A DNA stretch of 64,000 bases. It comes from Rhyzopertha dominica (Eukaryota > Arthropoda > Insecta > Coleoptera > Bostrichidae). The stretch spans positions 48,827,092 through 48,891,091 of the forward strand of contig QCXZ01000138.1 in NCBI GenBank assembly GCA_025024175.1, written 5' to 3'. Shown piece after piece: positions 9,793 to 23,113 of the stretch. Within the stretch, counting starts at the first letter, position 1. Every line of letters starts with the position of its first letter. The position numbers and the translations under genes are program-made. The notes beneath the pieces were generated by a model. That model worked only from the letters and a program-made list of their open reading frames with translations, did no database searches and was not told the origin of the DNA.

Positions 9793-11240
9793 TTTACTTA
9801 TAACAAAGCATTTTTCATTTGGTGCTTTAGAAATTTAAAATCTACGAAAACAAAACACGTACCTACACCCTCCTTATTCACAGGATATATACTATTGCTA
9901 GCGTATAACCTAATTGCCAATTACAGAACTCAGTTCCTACAATTACTGAAAATCTCTTAAAGCGTCTAGCGCACGGGTAACCAGAAATAGAACAAATTCA
10001 TCGTTGGAAAGTAATCGAAGGCAATTCTCTACAACAACCCGGAGAAACGAAGCCGATATCTTGATACCCGGAATGAAACTATCAGTTGCAACTGTAATTA
10101 TCGGCAGATGTGCCCCATCATTATCCAAGGCCGAAATAACGAGGCTGAAACAGGAGAACATCGGTCATGATTGAGATGAAAATATTTGAGCGAAACGAAT
10201 ATTGCAGATAAACAGCGCATTCGCCGAAGTACGCTGAAGGGTATAATATGAAATGGGTGGATAAAAATGTAATATGTTTCGATCGTTTGGGAGAATTGTA
10301 TGCATTTGAGGTAAACGTGCATCAACGTTACCTTGCGCAGCTTTCAGGGATGTATTGACTGAGACAGGCATAAGAGCACCCACAATAAACTCAAATACAC
10401 ATGTTTAAGGGGAAAAAACCGGTTCTTTTCTTTTAACGGCGATAATTACTTTTGTGACTGACTACAGTGACATTTTTTGAAATCATCTTTCGTTTGCCAG
10501 TGCATCTTAACCAATTACTGAAGAAAGTAATTGACGAAAGACATTTTGGCCATCGTTTTCAGCAGATCTAGTTCCCTGATAAGCATAAGTTTATTTTAAA
10601 CCTTTTACCCATGCAAAGCCAAACGTGCCAACTGGATCAGACATTTGAGTATAATGGTAAAACGTAAAAGGTTTTCTCTGTAATTGAACTCATCAAATAC
10701 TATAATCTAATGATGTTACAATCATTTCCAAGCAAGAAATTGACAAATTCTCACAGTTGTTCGATAAAACGTTTGCTTTTGTTTGAACACCATAAAGTGG
10801 ATGTAACTTCAAGTATGTTGTCTTAAAGAATACTTAATTATTAAAAAAAATCCACTTGGAGATCAGTTCTCAATTTTTACTGGACTTGTCTGTATTTGTG
10901 TAGATCACTCTTAAACGTGTTTGCCCTGGTTTGCTTAGGCAAATCAAATATGTAGATAGTCATCTTCAAAACAATCACAACGTTCCGTAGCATCTTCAGC
11001 AGTTTTAGCATTGTCTTCTGTGTTACATCTAACAGCAAGTCTAATGCATCCTTACACAACAACCTTGTATAACAATTTCTGGAACTTCTTTATGATCTTT
11101 CATAAAAAAGTCAACGTCCTTCCTTCTCCAGGAACAATTGCAGGATATGAAGGCATAATCTCAAGTTTATTATTCTTGACTGCCTCTACAATCAGACCTG
11201 TATTATTAATAATACTTACAGGATAAGACATTTTTTTGCA
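9793..11240. other. Unassigned sequence
   Basis: No recognisable gene or terminal repeat. Several short antisense open frames around 9943-10383 and 10877-11062 overlap one another and have no family motif. Confidence 0.45.
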
Positions 11241-11451
11241 AGATCGCTGTCGCTTTAAAACGCCAACAAAAAGTTATTAGTCTTACGTTTCGATTACACC
11301 TGTAATCTTTGTCAAAGACGAAGAACCTCAAAATTCGTCTGACACAAATTCAAACAAAATTTTGTCAGACGAATTTTGAGGTACAGATTACAGGTGTAAT
11401 CGAAACGTCACATTAATAACTTTTTTCAGTGTTTTAAAGCGACAGCGATCT
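11241..11451. repeat. 211-bp imperfect palindrome with PLE-like GAAACGT motif
   Basis: The outer arms agatcgctgtcgctttaaaac (11241-11261) and 11431-11451 are exact reverse complements. Further inner arms pair: acgtttcgattacacctg with its complement ending in cgaaacgt, and cctcaaaattcgtctgac with 11364-11383. On either strand a GATTACA/TGTAATC hairpin is followed directly by GAAACGT, as stem II and GAAA are in PLE hammerheads. The CUGANGA half is poorly matched (TTTGACAAA). No clear TSD was seen. It may be a foldback or solo PLE terminal repeat; the class is uncertain. Confidence 0.7.
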
Positions 11452-14400
11452 TTCCGAGAAAATATATTCTTATATTATGAAAGCATTCACCCTCGTATAC
11501 TTGCAGGATGTAATTCTATAAAACATTTTCCCAATGACTTTGTTAGGCTTTCCGATTTTCATAGTAACTGGATCTTTGTGACGTCATTTAATTGATTAAT
11601 TTTTAAGCTAGTTAAATAAGCTTGATGTTTTATATTTCTCTGTCAGATCCAAGGTGTCACAATATCTAATGTAGAGTAGAGCAAAGTATGAGAAAGTATA
11701 TATCCTTCATATTTTAAAGCACTATATTTTTTTTTCAGAAAAAAACTTATAAATGTGCAAGAAACTTCAAGCAATCTTCTCCGTGCTTATTTTTCGGTCT
11801 AGGTGCAAAAGTCAGGCTGCTAAGATTGCTGGTCTACAACATAAAAATTATAAAAGCTAATTCGTCTTTAACAAAAAGTTGGTGGAATTAGCGTTTTCGA
11901 AGGCGAGTTGCCCTTAATTTATGTGGTTTATTTGCAATATCAGTCAGCTAAATGTTATTGTAAAAAATCTCCACTTGTAACAATTCTGAATGAAGGTATA
12001 TACTGCCAGATTTTTTCTTTCCCTAATTCAACAAACTAACAAATATTGCTGTGTCTGTTGTTCTTTATGTAGGTCAGTGGCATAAAAATACTTTTTGCTT
12101 ACATTTTCTGATTGTACACCTTTAGTAGGAACAGAATATGTAACCTGAAAAGAGTGAGGCTTAATTTTCTTACCCTGGGAATTGGTTTCTTCTTTTTGTT
12201 TCTATAAAGAGGACATAATTAAAGGAGCAATCTTACTATTCTAATCAATCTTCTGTAGATAAAATATCTGATGAAAAAATTGCATGATCAGGTCGACTTT
12301 GGTAGCATAAGAAATGTTTATTGTCATTGTAAAATCCCATGGAAGTCTACACCTACTGGTTAACTATACATAATTACTCTATCTCTGTCATCGGAACACT
12401 TTTTTAACCGTTACTAAACTACCCATTTTTGACAAAAAAACAGTGTATAATAATAATAATATCGTCACGTAGCAGAAAACGTTCATAATGACATGAGATA
12501 TGTTTATTTTTGCACAGATACGAGGTCACTATTATACCCAACTATTAGTATTTACTAAGAAACATGTATGTTTCAAGTATTGTCATTTTGATGACACTTT
12601 GACCTAAAGAATCACCCCTAAAGTCCTAAAACTTATAACTTTTAGTTTGATGCGTTATGATGTCTTCTAGATATCTACATTTATTAAAAAAAATACTTAC
12701 TAGTAGCCCATTTTAGGCCGCTACTAAAATCATTCGACGATCACACGTTATTTTTTTTTAGCATAGAGCTGCACTTCACCTTGATTTAGCGCACCGTCCA
12801 TAAATAGCTCGGCTTTGTAGTGCATTACAGCGACATGAACGTTGGCATACCGTAAATAAATAATTTTAGCGGCCGCAACAATAGTCTCACAATTTACGGC
12901 CGTGGATATAACGTCAAAATAGAAAATAAAACGAGACTATTACTGCGAATAATTCTCCCGGCAATGGAATACAGCGCAGTTTGGATTGGTGCATTTATGA
13001 AATTTACTGCCGGCAAATTGTTAAATTTTTGTCGTAAATCGGTTTGGAGTTTTATGTTTTGGTAGGCAATTCGAGCTAACTGCAATGGAAAAGCGAAACA
13101 TAAAACTACATGGGCCATTGGTTCGTTTGATGATCCTTAATGCAAGTTGAACCATATTTGGTGGGATGTAGTAATTAGAAACTAATGTTCAAGTTGTGTT
13201 TTAATAACAGTTGTTTCCGATTCGTAAATTAAGTAATCGAATCGATTAATTAAACGGCATATGCCGCCTATCTGCTTGAATCGCGCTTTAAAAAACACAG
13301 AGCTATATTTGACTTGTTTGTTTTTGCTTCATTTGACATTTAGACTGTTTATATGCATGATAATTGCCATACCACACAATACCGATAACTTTATCGCTAT
13401 TTCCTTATACATTGCTTAAAGTTAGATGGCCCAAACGTCCTAAAGTTTTCAATGATCAACTAGTTGAAGACCTAATTTTAAGAAAAATCCAAATTATGGA
13501 ACATGTCCAATTTTTGGTGCTGCATTCATTCCAATAACATTAATGCTATATAGGATTTGTTAAATTACGATTACAGGGTTAGAAAAGAAAGAGAAGACCC
13601 TGTATGATGGATGAAGACATTCAATAAGCATTGGCAGGAAATTCGACGGGTTTTCCATCAATTTCAGTAAAGACATGGCGTACTCATCTGGGGTCTGACA
13701 TAGTTATAATGTTTAACGATGAGCGATGGTTTATGAAACAAACGCGCCAGTGATTTTTGCACATATATACCCAGTTCAAAGATGTGCTGTTTAGTATCCT
13801 CAGATTAGGCATTACACTGGACCAAACGTAACGATATCTGATTGTTTAAAATACCTTTCATAAATATTATAAGTCCCACACAATAGGATATACATCACAA
13901 ACTGGTTTTGTCTACTCTTCATGAGTCTTTTCATTACGTGGCTGTTGAAAAACATTAATATTTAATGCACCTAGGCAAGCATTGCACAAATCTATGTATC
14001 TGATTTCTTGTAGTTTGTTAAATATCTCGCTTTGCATACTTTATGACCGATGCACCACTTAGAGCCGCTTTAGATATTAATTTGCGTAGCATTCGCGTGG
14101 ACATGTTTGCTTTCTTACCAGTACAGGTACTTGCTTATCACGATTTAATCAGAATTTATAAGAAAACGCTTAAATCTCAATTCAAAGAATGGCGTATCCA
14201 AGATTGACCGTCACCGAAAAAGTAATCCCTTGTTTCTAAAATTGAGGATAGTTGAGTTTCGAAATAATGTCCAACTAAACTTAATAACTTAATAGTTTAA
14301 TACGGATTATCGCGGCCCTTTTCCCTTTAACTCTTTTCTAAATAAAATGGATAGCAGGTAGAACAATTAGAAACAAAATTTATATAGTTGACAACCGATC

Positions 14401-14857
14401 GTGTTACGTAAGAGTGTGACATTTTTGTGCTAATTCGAAGTGAATTTCTTTCCTCAACATGTTTCGTCCATGGGAAAATGCAGAAGAAGAAGCTGGCCCT
14501 TCTCACCAGCCCAAGAGGAAGACGAAGCAAGCGAGAACGAAGAACTACCGTCGAAGGATAAAGGCGTCATTTGCATCCAGACGCTCAAGCAATAGTAATA
14601 AATGTGTATCAAGATTTGATCAAGATGGGACGTTCAAATCCGGTAAAGGTAAAGTTCTTTAACAAAAGTACGTTATACATCCATTGAAAAGATTATAAAA
14701 GAAGAGAGAAAAAAAGAGTACAGAAATAAAGAAGGTTATAATACGATATTTGTAAGGAAAATATAGTGCCTACGGTAGCCTCATTGGATTCGCATGAAGT
14801 CGTGAAAAAAACGTCTTACTGATGGTACAACAAGTTGCTGTTTAAATACACCCCCTT
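11452..14857. other. Unassigned AT-rich sequence
   Basis: About 3.4 kb without a recognisable gene. A somewhat GC-richer part lies at 12770-13130. The short plus-strand frame 14459-14662 (Lys/Arg-rich, begins MFRPWENAEEEAGPS) sits just upstream of a transposase relic. It might be its lost N-terminus, but no motif confirms this. Confidence 0.4.
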
Positions 14858-15255
14858 CAGGCGGCAAAAGAATTATCATTCTGCACGCCATTAAAGTAAG
14901 TAAAGGATGGAGCCAAAACGGACTTCTTTTGCCAACAAGGATTATAAAAAATTGTTTGAGACTTGGTTTGCGAAACAGTTGTTGCCATTTCTACCTCCTT
15001 ACAGCGTAATAGTAATAAATAACGCAAAATATCATTCAAAACAATTGGATAATTCAATGTCAAGCTACTAGAAAACAGGACATTATCGATTATATGACGA
15101 GAAATCATATCGAAGTACCTAACAAGGCCACCAAAAAGAACCAAGGAAGGACACACCATGTTGAGACTGCCTCCTTACTACTGTGTTCTCAATCCAATTG
15201 AATAACTAATTTGGAGTGATCTAAAACGAGGAATTAGAAGACACAATAATTCTCT
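14858..15255 (+). pseudogene. Relic of a DDE transposase (copy 2 of the family)
   Basis: Pieces in shifting plus-strand frames read GKRIIILHA, then LFETWFAKQLLPFLPPYSVI, then VINNAKYHSKQLD, and after a gap GHTMLRLPPYYCVLNPIE. This is the order of the catalytic core in the same family as 865-1080 and 21640-21960. The last piece matches LRLPPYHCELNPIELIW, which holds the third catalytic acidic residue. The second aspartate has become Asn (VINNA), and there are several stops and frame changes. It is clearly inactive. Confidence 0.65.
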
Positions 15256-16804
15256 TAAGGTTGGTGGGCGTTATTAGGAACGAAGTTGACAAGATTAGTG
15301 CTGAAAAGTGGATAAATTGTGAAAAAGATGTTATCGGCATTGAAAACTCGTATCTGTCTCCAAGTGTGAATGGTTTGATCATTGATTTAAATTCTGATTC
15401 GTACAGTGTCAGTGAATTTTTCGAAAACATTTGTGATTGATTTGAAATAATTATAAGATTGTTCTCCATGCGGGAACATTTTAATGTTCGAGTCTTTGGG
15501 AATGATTTATGTGCTATGTGTTGGTATCTGCTAAAGGGACCTCGAGTGGTAAATAATCTCTTATTATTGGAGTTAAAATCTTTTACTGAGGCCATATAAC
15601 CTTAGGAAACTGGGAATACGATACGCTCACTAAATATTCAAAGTTTTCTAATCTCTAGTTCATGTAGCAATAAGTGTTAGTATCATTATTATGGCAGGAA
15701 TTGTCGCATAGCCAACACTAACAGCTGAGTATCGCCATTTAGCTACCCCCAACAATCCGTGGCTCTCGTACCTTTCATCCGAAACCCTTCTAGTTAACCT
15801 TCCTGCCTCTTTAAACAACCCTTTCGTTCGCTGCCGCCGCTAACCGGTTACACAACCGATTCATCCCCGTTACAAAACGCTTCGATCGCACCCCCCGTAA
15901 TTGGCGAATCCAGGGGCAATTACAGGTTTCGTTGCAAGCCATTGACTGCGGCACCGCAACCGCAACATCGTGCAACAAAGTATGGTCAGTGTTGCAAACT
16001 GCATATAGCCACCACGACATGCTAATTCGAATAAACATGCGAAGTACGACCGCCGTGCCGCGGTCGGTCCGTTTTACTGCTACAATGCTAAGGACGTGTT
16101 CATTATCCTGCTGGCATGATGCAGCGTTGCATTGTGAATGTGCGAGACAAAGGCCGCGTAGATAGGACACGTCTGAAGATAGGATCTACTTGTGAAAAGT
16201 TGTCGCGTGGCGAAGATAGGGCGTTTCAGGGGTATTGTTCTGGAATAGTATGGTGATGGCGCGGACGCTTTGAACAAAGCGATGGATGGAACTGTGTTTG
16301 TAGTATAGGAAGCTACCTGGAGGATGACCTCTAATACATTAGAATAGCACATGTTGATAATATCAGTCGCTTTTGGACACTAGTGATGACGTGCAGTATT
16401 CCACGCGAAATAAGGTTGTATTGCTCTGCTATTATTTAAGAAGTTAGATACTTCTACAATGGACAGTTATTGGGAGTCATCTCATCTCAGCAGGAACCCC
16501 CGTCTATCCTGTAGGAGAACGATTGCGGCCAGCTGTATTCTTTGGGATAATTTTTGTAATCTTGTTAATTGCTTCTCAGGTAATGTGGATCTGCAGGTTT
16601 CTTGAATAAAATGAAAAGGTGTGAGTGAGATATTTTCCAATGCATTTGGGATTTCGATAGTGGTAGTCGGGAACGCAGTAGCTAACAACATTGCAAACAC
16701 TTTTCGAGATATAGACCAAACTTTCTATTTTAATAGAAACTCTAGTTGGCTATGACTCCATCAAAAAGAATAATTTTGTACTTTTCAGAAATATTCCTTC
16801 TCTA
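15256..16804. other. Unassigned sequence with a GC-richer island
   Basis: No gene was recognised. About 15720-16330 is GC-richer than the surroundings, with overlapping open frames on both strands at 15811-16170. That is expected in GC-rich DNA and is not evidence for coding. Confidence 0.4.
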
Positions 16805-18602
16805 CAGGGTGATTCATTAAGAATAGGAAATCTCTGAACTGGAGATATTCCACATAAAAATATGGTGATTTAGCTTAATATGCCTTATGCAAATGTTGCA
16901 GGATTACGAGATACAGGGTGTACAAAGTTGTAATTTTAATTTTGTGATTTTAAGCAGTATTGTCTGGGAAATTGGCAAATTTACGTTTTTTGGCAAGAGA
17001 ATAACGAATTTATGCTAAATTTCGCATTGTGTACAGGGCGTTAGGTACACCCTTTTACTTAAGTAACATATCTTTTTTAAAATGACCAGAAAATCTAAAA
17101 GGCAGTTCCATTTCCAATAAAAAAGGCACTCTTATTTATTTCATGTAACTTTATCAGTTTTTGAGTTATTTGCATTTTAAACATTCAGTGTAAAGACTCC
17201 GTTATTACTTTGACTTTACTTTTCAAGTAGGCTTGTGTCAGCACTTATCAATTTTTCGTGTAAAGAAATATTTCACAATTTTAATGTCACTAAGTAAGAG
17301 TGTTTATTGTATTTTTCTAATTTACTTAATATTATTTGTAGTAAAAATTATAAAATATGAAAATGCCACGACAAAATTAATTTTCTAACAGTGAAATGCG
17401 TGACATGATCTGTGTTTTTGCTCAGTCAAATTATACTGGACTTGGTGCAGCCAGAAGGTATTTAGAATTATACCCAAATCNGAGACAACCCNATCACAAA
17501 CTGTTCAGACGTATTTACATCCGCCTAGGTGAAGCAGAGTTTCTTCGCCCTAAAAGCTTAAATCCAGCATCCAGATATCAGTACTCGTCGGTTAAGTGCG
17601 GCAACAGGAATAAGGCAATCGTCTATCTGGAGAATTTTAAAGAAAGATAATCTACATCCCGTATGACTATACTCCTGTCCAAAACTTGCTACCTCAAGAT
17701 TTACCAGTTCACCTACAGTTTGCTCAATTTATCCTAGGTAAACAAACCGAAAACCAGGATTTTCTTAATAACCTCCTTTACACCGATGAGGCGACATCCA
17801 CTAGGCGAGGTGTTTTTAACTGGAAAAACAATCATTTGTGGGACTCTGAAAATCCACATGCTCTAAAGGAACGACATTTTCAGCATCAGTTCAAGGTAAA
17901 TATTTGGTGTGGTGTGATATCTGTTTTTTATGGTTCTTTTGAACTTCCTCCTACTCTGAACGGCCCCCTGTATTTAAACTTCCTTGAATAAAATTTAAAC
18001 ACACTACTAGAAGATGAACCACTAGCCATAAGGCGGAACATGTGGTTTATGCAAGCCGGGGCACCACCACATTTTTTTCTGCCAGTACACGAATACCTGA
18101 ATGAACATTTTCCTCACCAGTGGATTGGGCATGGCNGTTAATCTGTTTGACCACCTAGAAGTCCAGATATCAACCCTCTAGATTTCTCAATATGGCCACA
18201 AATGAACGACATGGTTTACAAAGAAATAATTAATTCCATCGAAGATTTACGACAGAAAATTCAAGAAGCTGCTATTATTACTAAAAATAATCGACAAATG
18301 TTATTTAATATTCAAAGATCTTACAAAGTGTATTGAAGTGGAAGGCGGTCCTTTTGAGCACTTACTTTGAAGTTATATATTTGCTGCCTTTACTGTTGTT
18401 ACCCGCATTGTAGTAATTTAAAGAATAAATTCGTTTTACAACAAACAGAATTTATTAAATGTTTAAAATTCAAATAACTCAAAAACTGACAGAGTTACAT
18501 GAAATAAATAAAATCATAAAATTATTGAGAAATTTCAAATTAAAATCATTGGGGTGTAGTATCTCCAGTTCAGAAATTGCCCATTCTTAATCAACCACCC
18601 TG
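16805..18602 (+). mobile_element. DUF4817-type Tc1/mariner-related transposon, degraded
   Basis: Terminal inverted repeats of about 45 bp start CAGGGTG at 16805 and end CACCCTG at 18602. The inner parts read aagaataggaaatctctgaa on the left, matched by ttcagaaattgcccattctt on the right. Both ends are flanked by TA (16803-16804 and 18603-18604), the target duplicated by this superfamily. The 1.8-kb interior carries one transposase pseudogene. Single N bases occur near 17481, 17492 and 18136. Confidence 0.85.
17396..18356 (+). pseudogene. Transposase pseudogene (DUF4817 N-terminus plus DDE_3 catalytic domain)
   Basis: The N-terminal part (17396-17650) reads RDMICVFAQSNYTGLGAARR then YLELYPN, HHKLFRRIYIRLGE, the DUF4817 helix-turn-helix pattern of insect transposases. 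After a frame change the catalytic region begins: LLYTDEATSTRRGVFNWKNN (first D), NPHALKER, FKVNIWCGVIS and LNGPLYLNFLE, stopping at 17989-17991. Another frame carries NMWFMQAGAPPHFFLPVHEY (second D replaced by A), HQWIGHG, then PPRSPDINPLDFSIWPQM with the third acidic position, and MVYKEIINSIEDL. Multiple stops, frameshifts and a lost catalytic residue make it inactive. Confidence 0.85.
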
Positions 18603-18879
18603 TATATTTATCTTAATAAATAGAAAAGGTACAGCCACTTTTTCAAATTTGGTGAAGATATATTATGTATTATGTAATAACGTCCGTCATTGGTCAGATT
18701 AGAATCAGCATGTCACTATAGCACTACAATCCCAAGGAAGATTTGGCTTCAATGTATAATACTTTGGTTTAGTGTAAACATTGATTTATCATTTTTAACT
18801 GTATTATTAATACCCAAAGATACTTAGATATATTAAATACCTGTCTACCGTAACTGTTAGACAATAATCCTCTTGTAAG

Positions 18880-19135
18880 GTTGAGGGATATTTATTTCCA
18901 ACTAAATGGAACATCTTGCCGCATTGCATATTTAGTTAGGGACTACTTAAATCAACGCCTTCCAAATCAGTGGATTGTACCTGTTAAATATTCGATTTGT
19001 AATAGTCGCTGATATCAACGTATGACTGGTTATTTGCAATCGTAACCAAGAATGTGATTTACCAAAATTTAAATTTGACAGAAGAAGAAATAATCGATGA
19101 TCCCAAAAAATCGTTTCCATTAGTTTTTTATCAAA
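18880..19135 (+). pseudogene. Second fragment of a DUF4817/DDE_3-type transposase
   Basis: One frame reads RDIYFQLNGTSCRIAYLVRD then YLNQRLPNQWI, equivalent to the QDGAPPHYA...VRDYLNxxFPNxWIGR segment. The catalytic D of DGA is now Asn. A later frame reads NVIYQNLNLTEEEIIDD, matching the region after the LKxxVY motif. The piece lies 280 bp right of the element above, outside its TIRs, so it is a separate older remnant. Confidence 0.55.
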
Positions 19136-21639
19136 TGGTTGGTTTTTTGGCGTTACAGTCCCGGTCTGAACCCACTACTTAGATTTTGATTTGATTTCTT
19201 GGCTCCATTAATGCACCAAATTATGCCAAAAAAAAAAACAGAAACTGTATTACATTGCGAAACTCTAGTTTGACGTTTTCCTTGCAAAACTCATCACAAA
19301 GCCAATAGATTTGGCTTAAACTTTGCCATTTTAGTTCGACGAAGACAGATTTCTTTTCGTGGGATTTATAAGCCTGAGGTATTAGTTGAAAATCCCGGAA
19401 CTGTTAGCACCTCTAATAAAGTTCTTTCATTTTCGAATTAAATTGAATAAAAACTAATAGCAGTAAAAGCAAGGAATCACGAACCACAACAAAACAAGAA
19501 AAAATACAATAATAAGAGTATAAATAAGCACTAAAGATAGCGTATCACTTCCCGTTAAACACGAATAGTGCTACGATATCACTAAATATGTAATTTCTTG
19601 ACTAATACGTTTCGTTGATACAACTATACCTACTTTAGCAAGATAGAACACTTTTTAGCTTTAAAATTCTGCTGCATAAAGAGTCAAAGTCATTTTACCT
19701 GGCCCAACAATCACAATCTAACCAATTACTGGAATAAAGCTAAAAATCATCGACAAACATGAAGTTAAAACATTTGGAACAGTTGATAAAGTTATGGATG
19801 GAGGTAAAGCTAACATAGTGAGCCCTATATTATTGGTGTCTAAATGATAATAATTGCGAAAAAAATGCGAGAATTAAAAAAAATCAGTTTTTTTCTTGAA
19901 GGCAACAAAGTTATCAATCCGGTCAGACGTCTTTTGAAAATCATTGTACATTACTATTAAAAAATGTACTAATAAAGAGTTTAATAGTGCTAATAACAAG
20001 TCAACACGCGGTTGTTCTGCCTAGATCAGAAATGCAGTAACAAAACATCGAGCTTTACAATAGTTGTGTCTCCAAAGAGCAAAACCTCACCTGCAAGTCA
20101 TTTGAATCACTTTTTGCCATCCTGCTACTGGCTTGTGCCATAAACATCTCGACATTTCACAGAAATGGTTTTTTTCGTTGCACGGATTTCATCATTACGG
20201 TCCAGTTACTCTACATGCACATCACGGAAAAATAAACGCNTTTGATGACATTTCCACTGCAGTCCGTGTGCATTCAACGCAACGGCATATACAGAGGTGG
20301 AAAACATTTACAGTACAGAGGACAATGGCAGCACANGCGATATAAAAAGTTAAGCAAGGTTGGCTTATAAATTTTGCAGGCACTAAAGTGCAATGCAATG
20401 GGTCGTTCTCAGTTAGTATTTCAACGTATTTTTCAAATGTATTGAACAGTATAAAAAAAGGATGTGTTGTAAATAGACGATTCCAACACCTTTTAAGTAC
20501 AAGTATTCAGTGCCGATTTGTGTCAGTTCTTTTTCTTTCTTTCTTACCGGTTCTTCTAGAAGGTTTAAATAAACTTACGATACGTGCAATCTTTTAAGTT
20601 ATTCAAGTTGTCATTTCTTGTCTTTGACGAGTTGTTCTTGTGCGAAAGAATTGAAAAGATAATGTATTAAGTTTNNTTCTCACAATTTGGCTTAAAGAAA
20701 AATAGTTTGATGTTTTGTCGCCTTGTTCTAAAATNAAATAGCTCGTAATTTTTTAAGCTCTAATNAAAAAAATAAACGACTAGAATTTGAGTAATTCGAA
20801 TTTGTTTGAAGTAGGTCAACTTTCGTAAAACAACAAATAAAGCTTTAGTCCTAATATATTATAGCGCAGTTTTATAATTAAACCGATGCAAAACCATATC
20901 TATCGATATTATTTTTCAAATGAAAACAAATTGAAATCGATTGATATTCCAAAACTACCTGGCAATACCTAATAACATTTAATATTAATTTTAACGCTGT
21001 GCATTGGTAATTTGTTTTCCTATTTGCATACCGAATGCCAGAATTCATAAATATTTATCCATTAATATGCAAATCGGCGTGTTATCAGGACTCGGCCTAT
21101 GAACATTTTCGACATCGTGCCTAAGGCATGGGAATCGTAGATAACGAGGTATTCGACGTTTTCCTTCGTTGGGTAACCACAGAAATGCAGGAGAAAACAC
21201 GAAGGCCACACAAAACACAAATTTCCTGGCTGTTGGCTCATTCTGGAGAAGTTGCACCACAAGTGGTCGCTTAAATTATAATTTTTACTGATCTTGGCCC
21301 TAAAACATCATATTCTTGAAGCCTGTTTTGTTTATTCATACATTGTTTGGCTGTGTGAGATCACACATATGTGAAACTAGAAAGTCAGAAAAAAATGCTA
21401 GTAAAAAATAATATCATTCATCAAGTAGACATTTTATTGCTGAACAACATCTTTAATTGTTGCTATTAGATAATTAAATTTGAAACAAAACGCTGAACAA
21501 CTAAAATCTCGGTATGTTTCTCTTAGTTTCCTTCTTCCAAGTTTATTTATTTTAAATCACTATTATTAATGTTTTCAAGAAATTCACTGTTACTGTCCGA
21601 ATCAGAATTTAAATTAATTATTAAACTGTTAACACTTGA
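19136..21639. other. Unassigned AT-rich sequence with N bases
   Basis: No gene was recognised over about 2.5 kb. N bases occur near 20240, 20336, 20675, 20735 and 20765. The plus-strand frames 20133-20345 and 20388-20597 have no family motif. Confidence 0.4.
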
Positions 21640-21960
21640 AAAAAGGTAGATGTTTTCAATTTCAGTAGCATGCTTTTCGCAGTTATCTACCTTTTCGGTT
21701 TCTTATCCGACTCTTTAGAAAATATTTTGCACTATCCATTACCATTACACTATTAGGGGGTAAAATATCAACAGCTGTTGTGTAAACCAAGTCTCAAAAA
21801 GTAACGCATTTTTATCTTGATGATAATCAGCAGAAGTTTTTTATATTTCCTGCTAACAAAACAGCACCATGTGAATCGAACCATGTTTTGTTGAGGTAAA
21901 CTATATTCCTCCGTTCATCATGGGCTTCTCAGACTCTTTCAGCGTGGTGGTTCCATAATG
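21640..21960 (-). pseudogene. Relic of a DDE transposase (copy 3 of the family)
   Basis: On the minus strand the pieces read NIVYLNKTWFDSHGAV (the DETW motif with DE changed to NK), DYHQDKNALLFETWFTQQLL, and PPNSVMVMDSAKY, which keeps the second aspartate. They are in different frames with stops between. LLFETWF and NSVMVMDSAKY closely parallel the copy at 14858-15255. No ends were found. Confidence 0.6.
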
Positions 21961-23109
21961 ACCATTGTTTTGTCAAGTGCTTTAATAGTAAAGTCAGGAC
22001 TACGTAAATACAGCCATTTAATATTTGTTTCAACGTACGAGTAGTAGTCATGGACATTGTATTTTCTTTATACATGTTGTCTAAGACCTCTATTTCTGTA
22101 CCCAAGCTTTTACTTAATTTTGTAGTTTTCCTGTCTATCTTTTTTATGATTTTTTAAATGGATGTAGCGGTTTCTTTGTCAGATCACTTGCAACTTTAGT
22201 CAAATTAGGACATCCCATCAGTTCTTCGGTATCGCTGTCTGCTGACCCTACCTCTTCTGGCACCTGGGAAGAACCAGCTTGTTCATCTACATTTTCCCAT
22301 GAACGAAACACGATGAAGGAACAAATTCACTTCATATAAGCGCAGAAGCACAAAAATATCGCAACACCCACTGCAGACGATCGGTTGTCAAATAAAATTT
22401 GTTTGTAAGTATTCTGCCATTTAGCCACCTTTCTAAGCCATCGGTATACGTATACCTATACTTAAGGGTAAATCCCGAATAGCAGGTGCCTACAGAGATA
22501 TAAAACACTACAAGTGAACAGGAATATTATTCAAACTCCATGTGTATCTAAAACTGCTCTAAATGGCACTGTATGTTTCTTGTCCACACAGAATGATAAT
22601 TTCCAATACAGGACAGGAACCCAATATAAGCTTATACGATTTCGAATGCTATACTTTATTTAACTTCCATCTGTCCATTAGTAAAGAATACAGTCAGAGT
22701 AGAAATGCTGGCGCATAAAAATCTAATTAAAAACGTCGCTGTGTGTTTGCCGCTGCATAAAAACGAATTTACGGGCACTGTTCCCTAGTTAAGGTTATTG
22801 CTGGCTCGTTACTCCAAACAAAATAATGCACTGCTGCTCGATTTACCTCGCTATAATACCCTCTTAATTATTACGATAAGGTAAACAAGTATTCCTCTCG
22901 GAAAAGAAACTGAGATAGCGGGCTATTTATAGTTTCGACGTGAATGCACAGGTACAGAGCTCCGCTACAAGAATTGCTCAGTGAGTTCAAGCACAACTGC
23001 CGACATAATCAAGGTAATATCCCTTGCAGGAATAGAGTAACTTGTTTTGATTTAATGACAGTAAATAAAGCACGCAGTATACGTTGGTGTTGTTTACTGT
23101 TTACTTTGT
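21961..23109. other. Unassigned sequence flanking the gypsy insertion
   Basis: Its left part may hold more of the decayed minus-strand transposase (to about 22130), but no clear motif remains. Nothing else was recognised before the gctt target site at 23110-23113. Confidence 0.4.
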
Positions 23110-23113
23110 GCTT

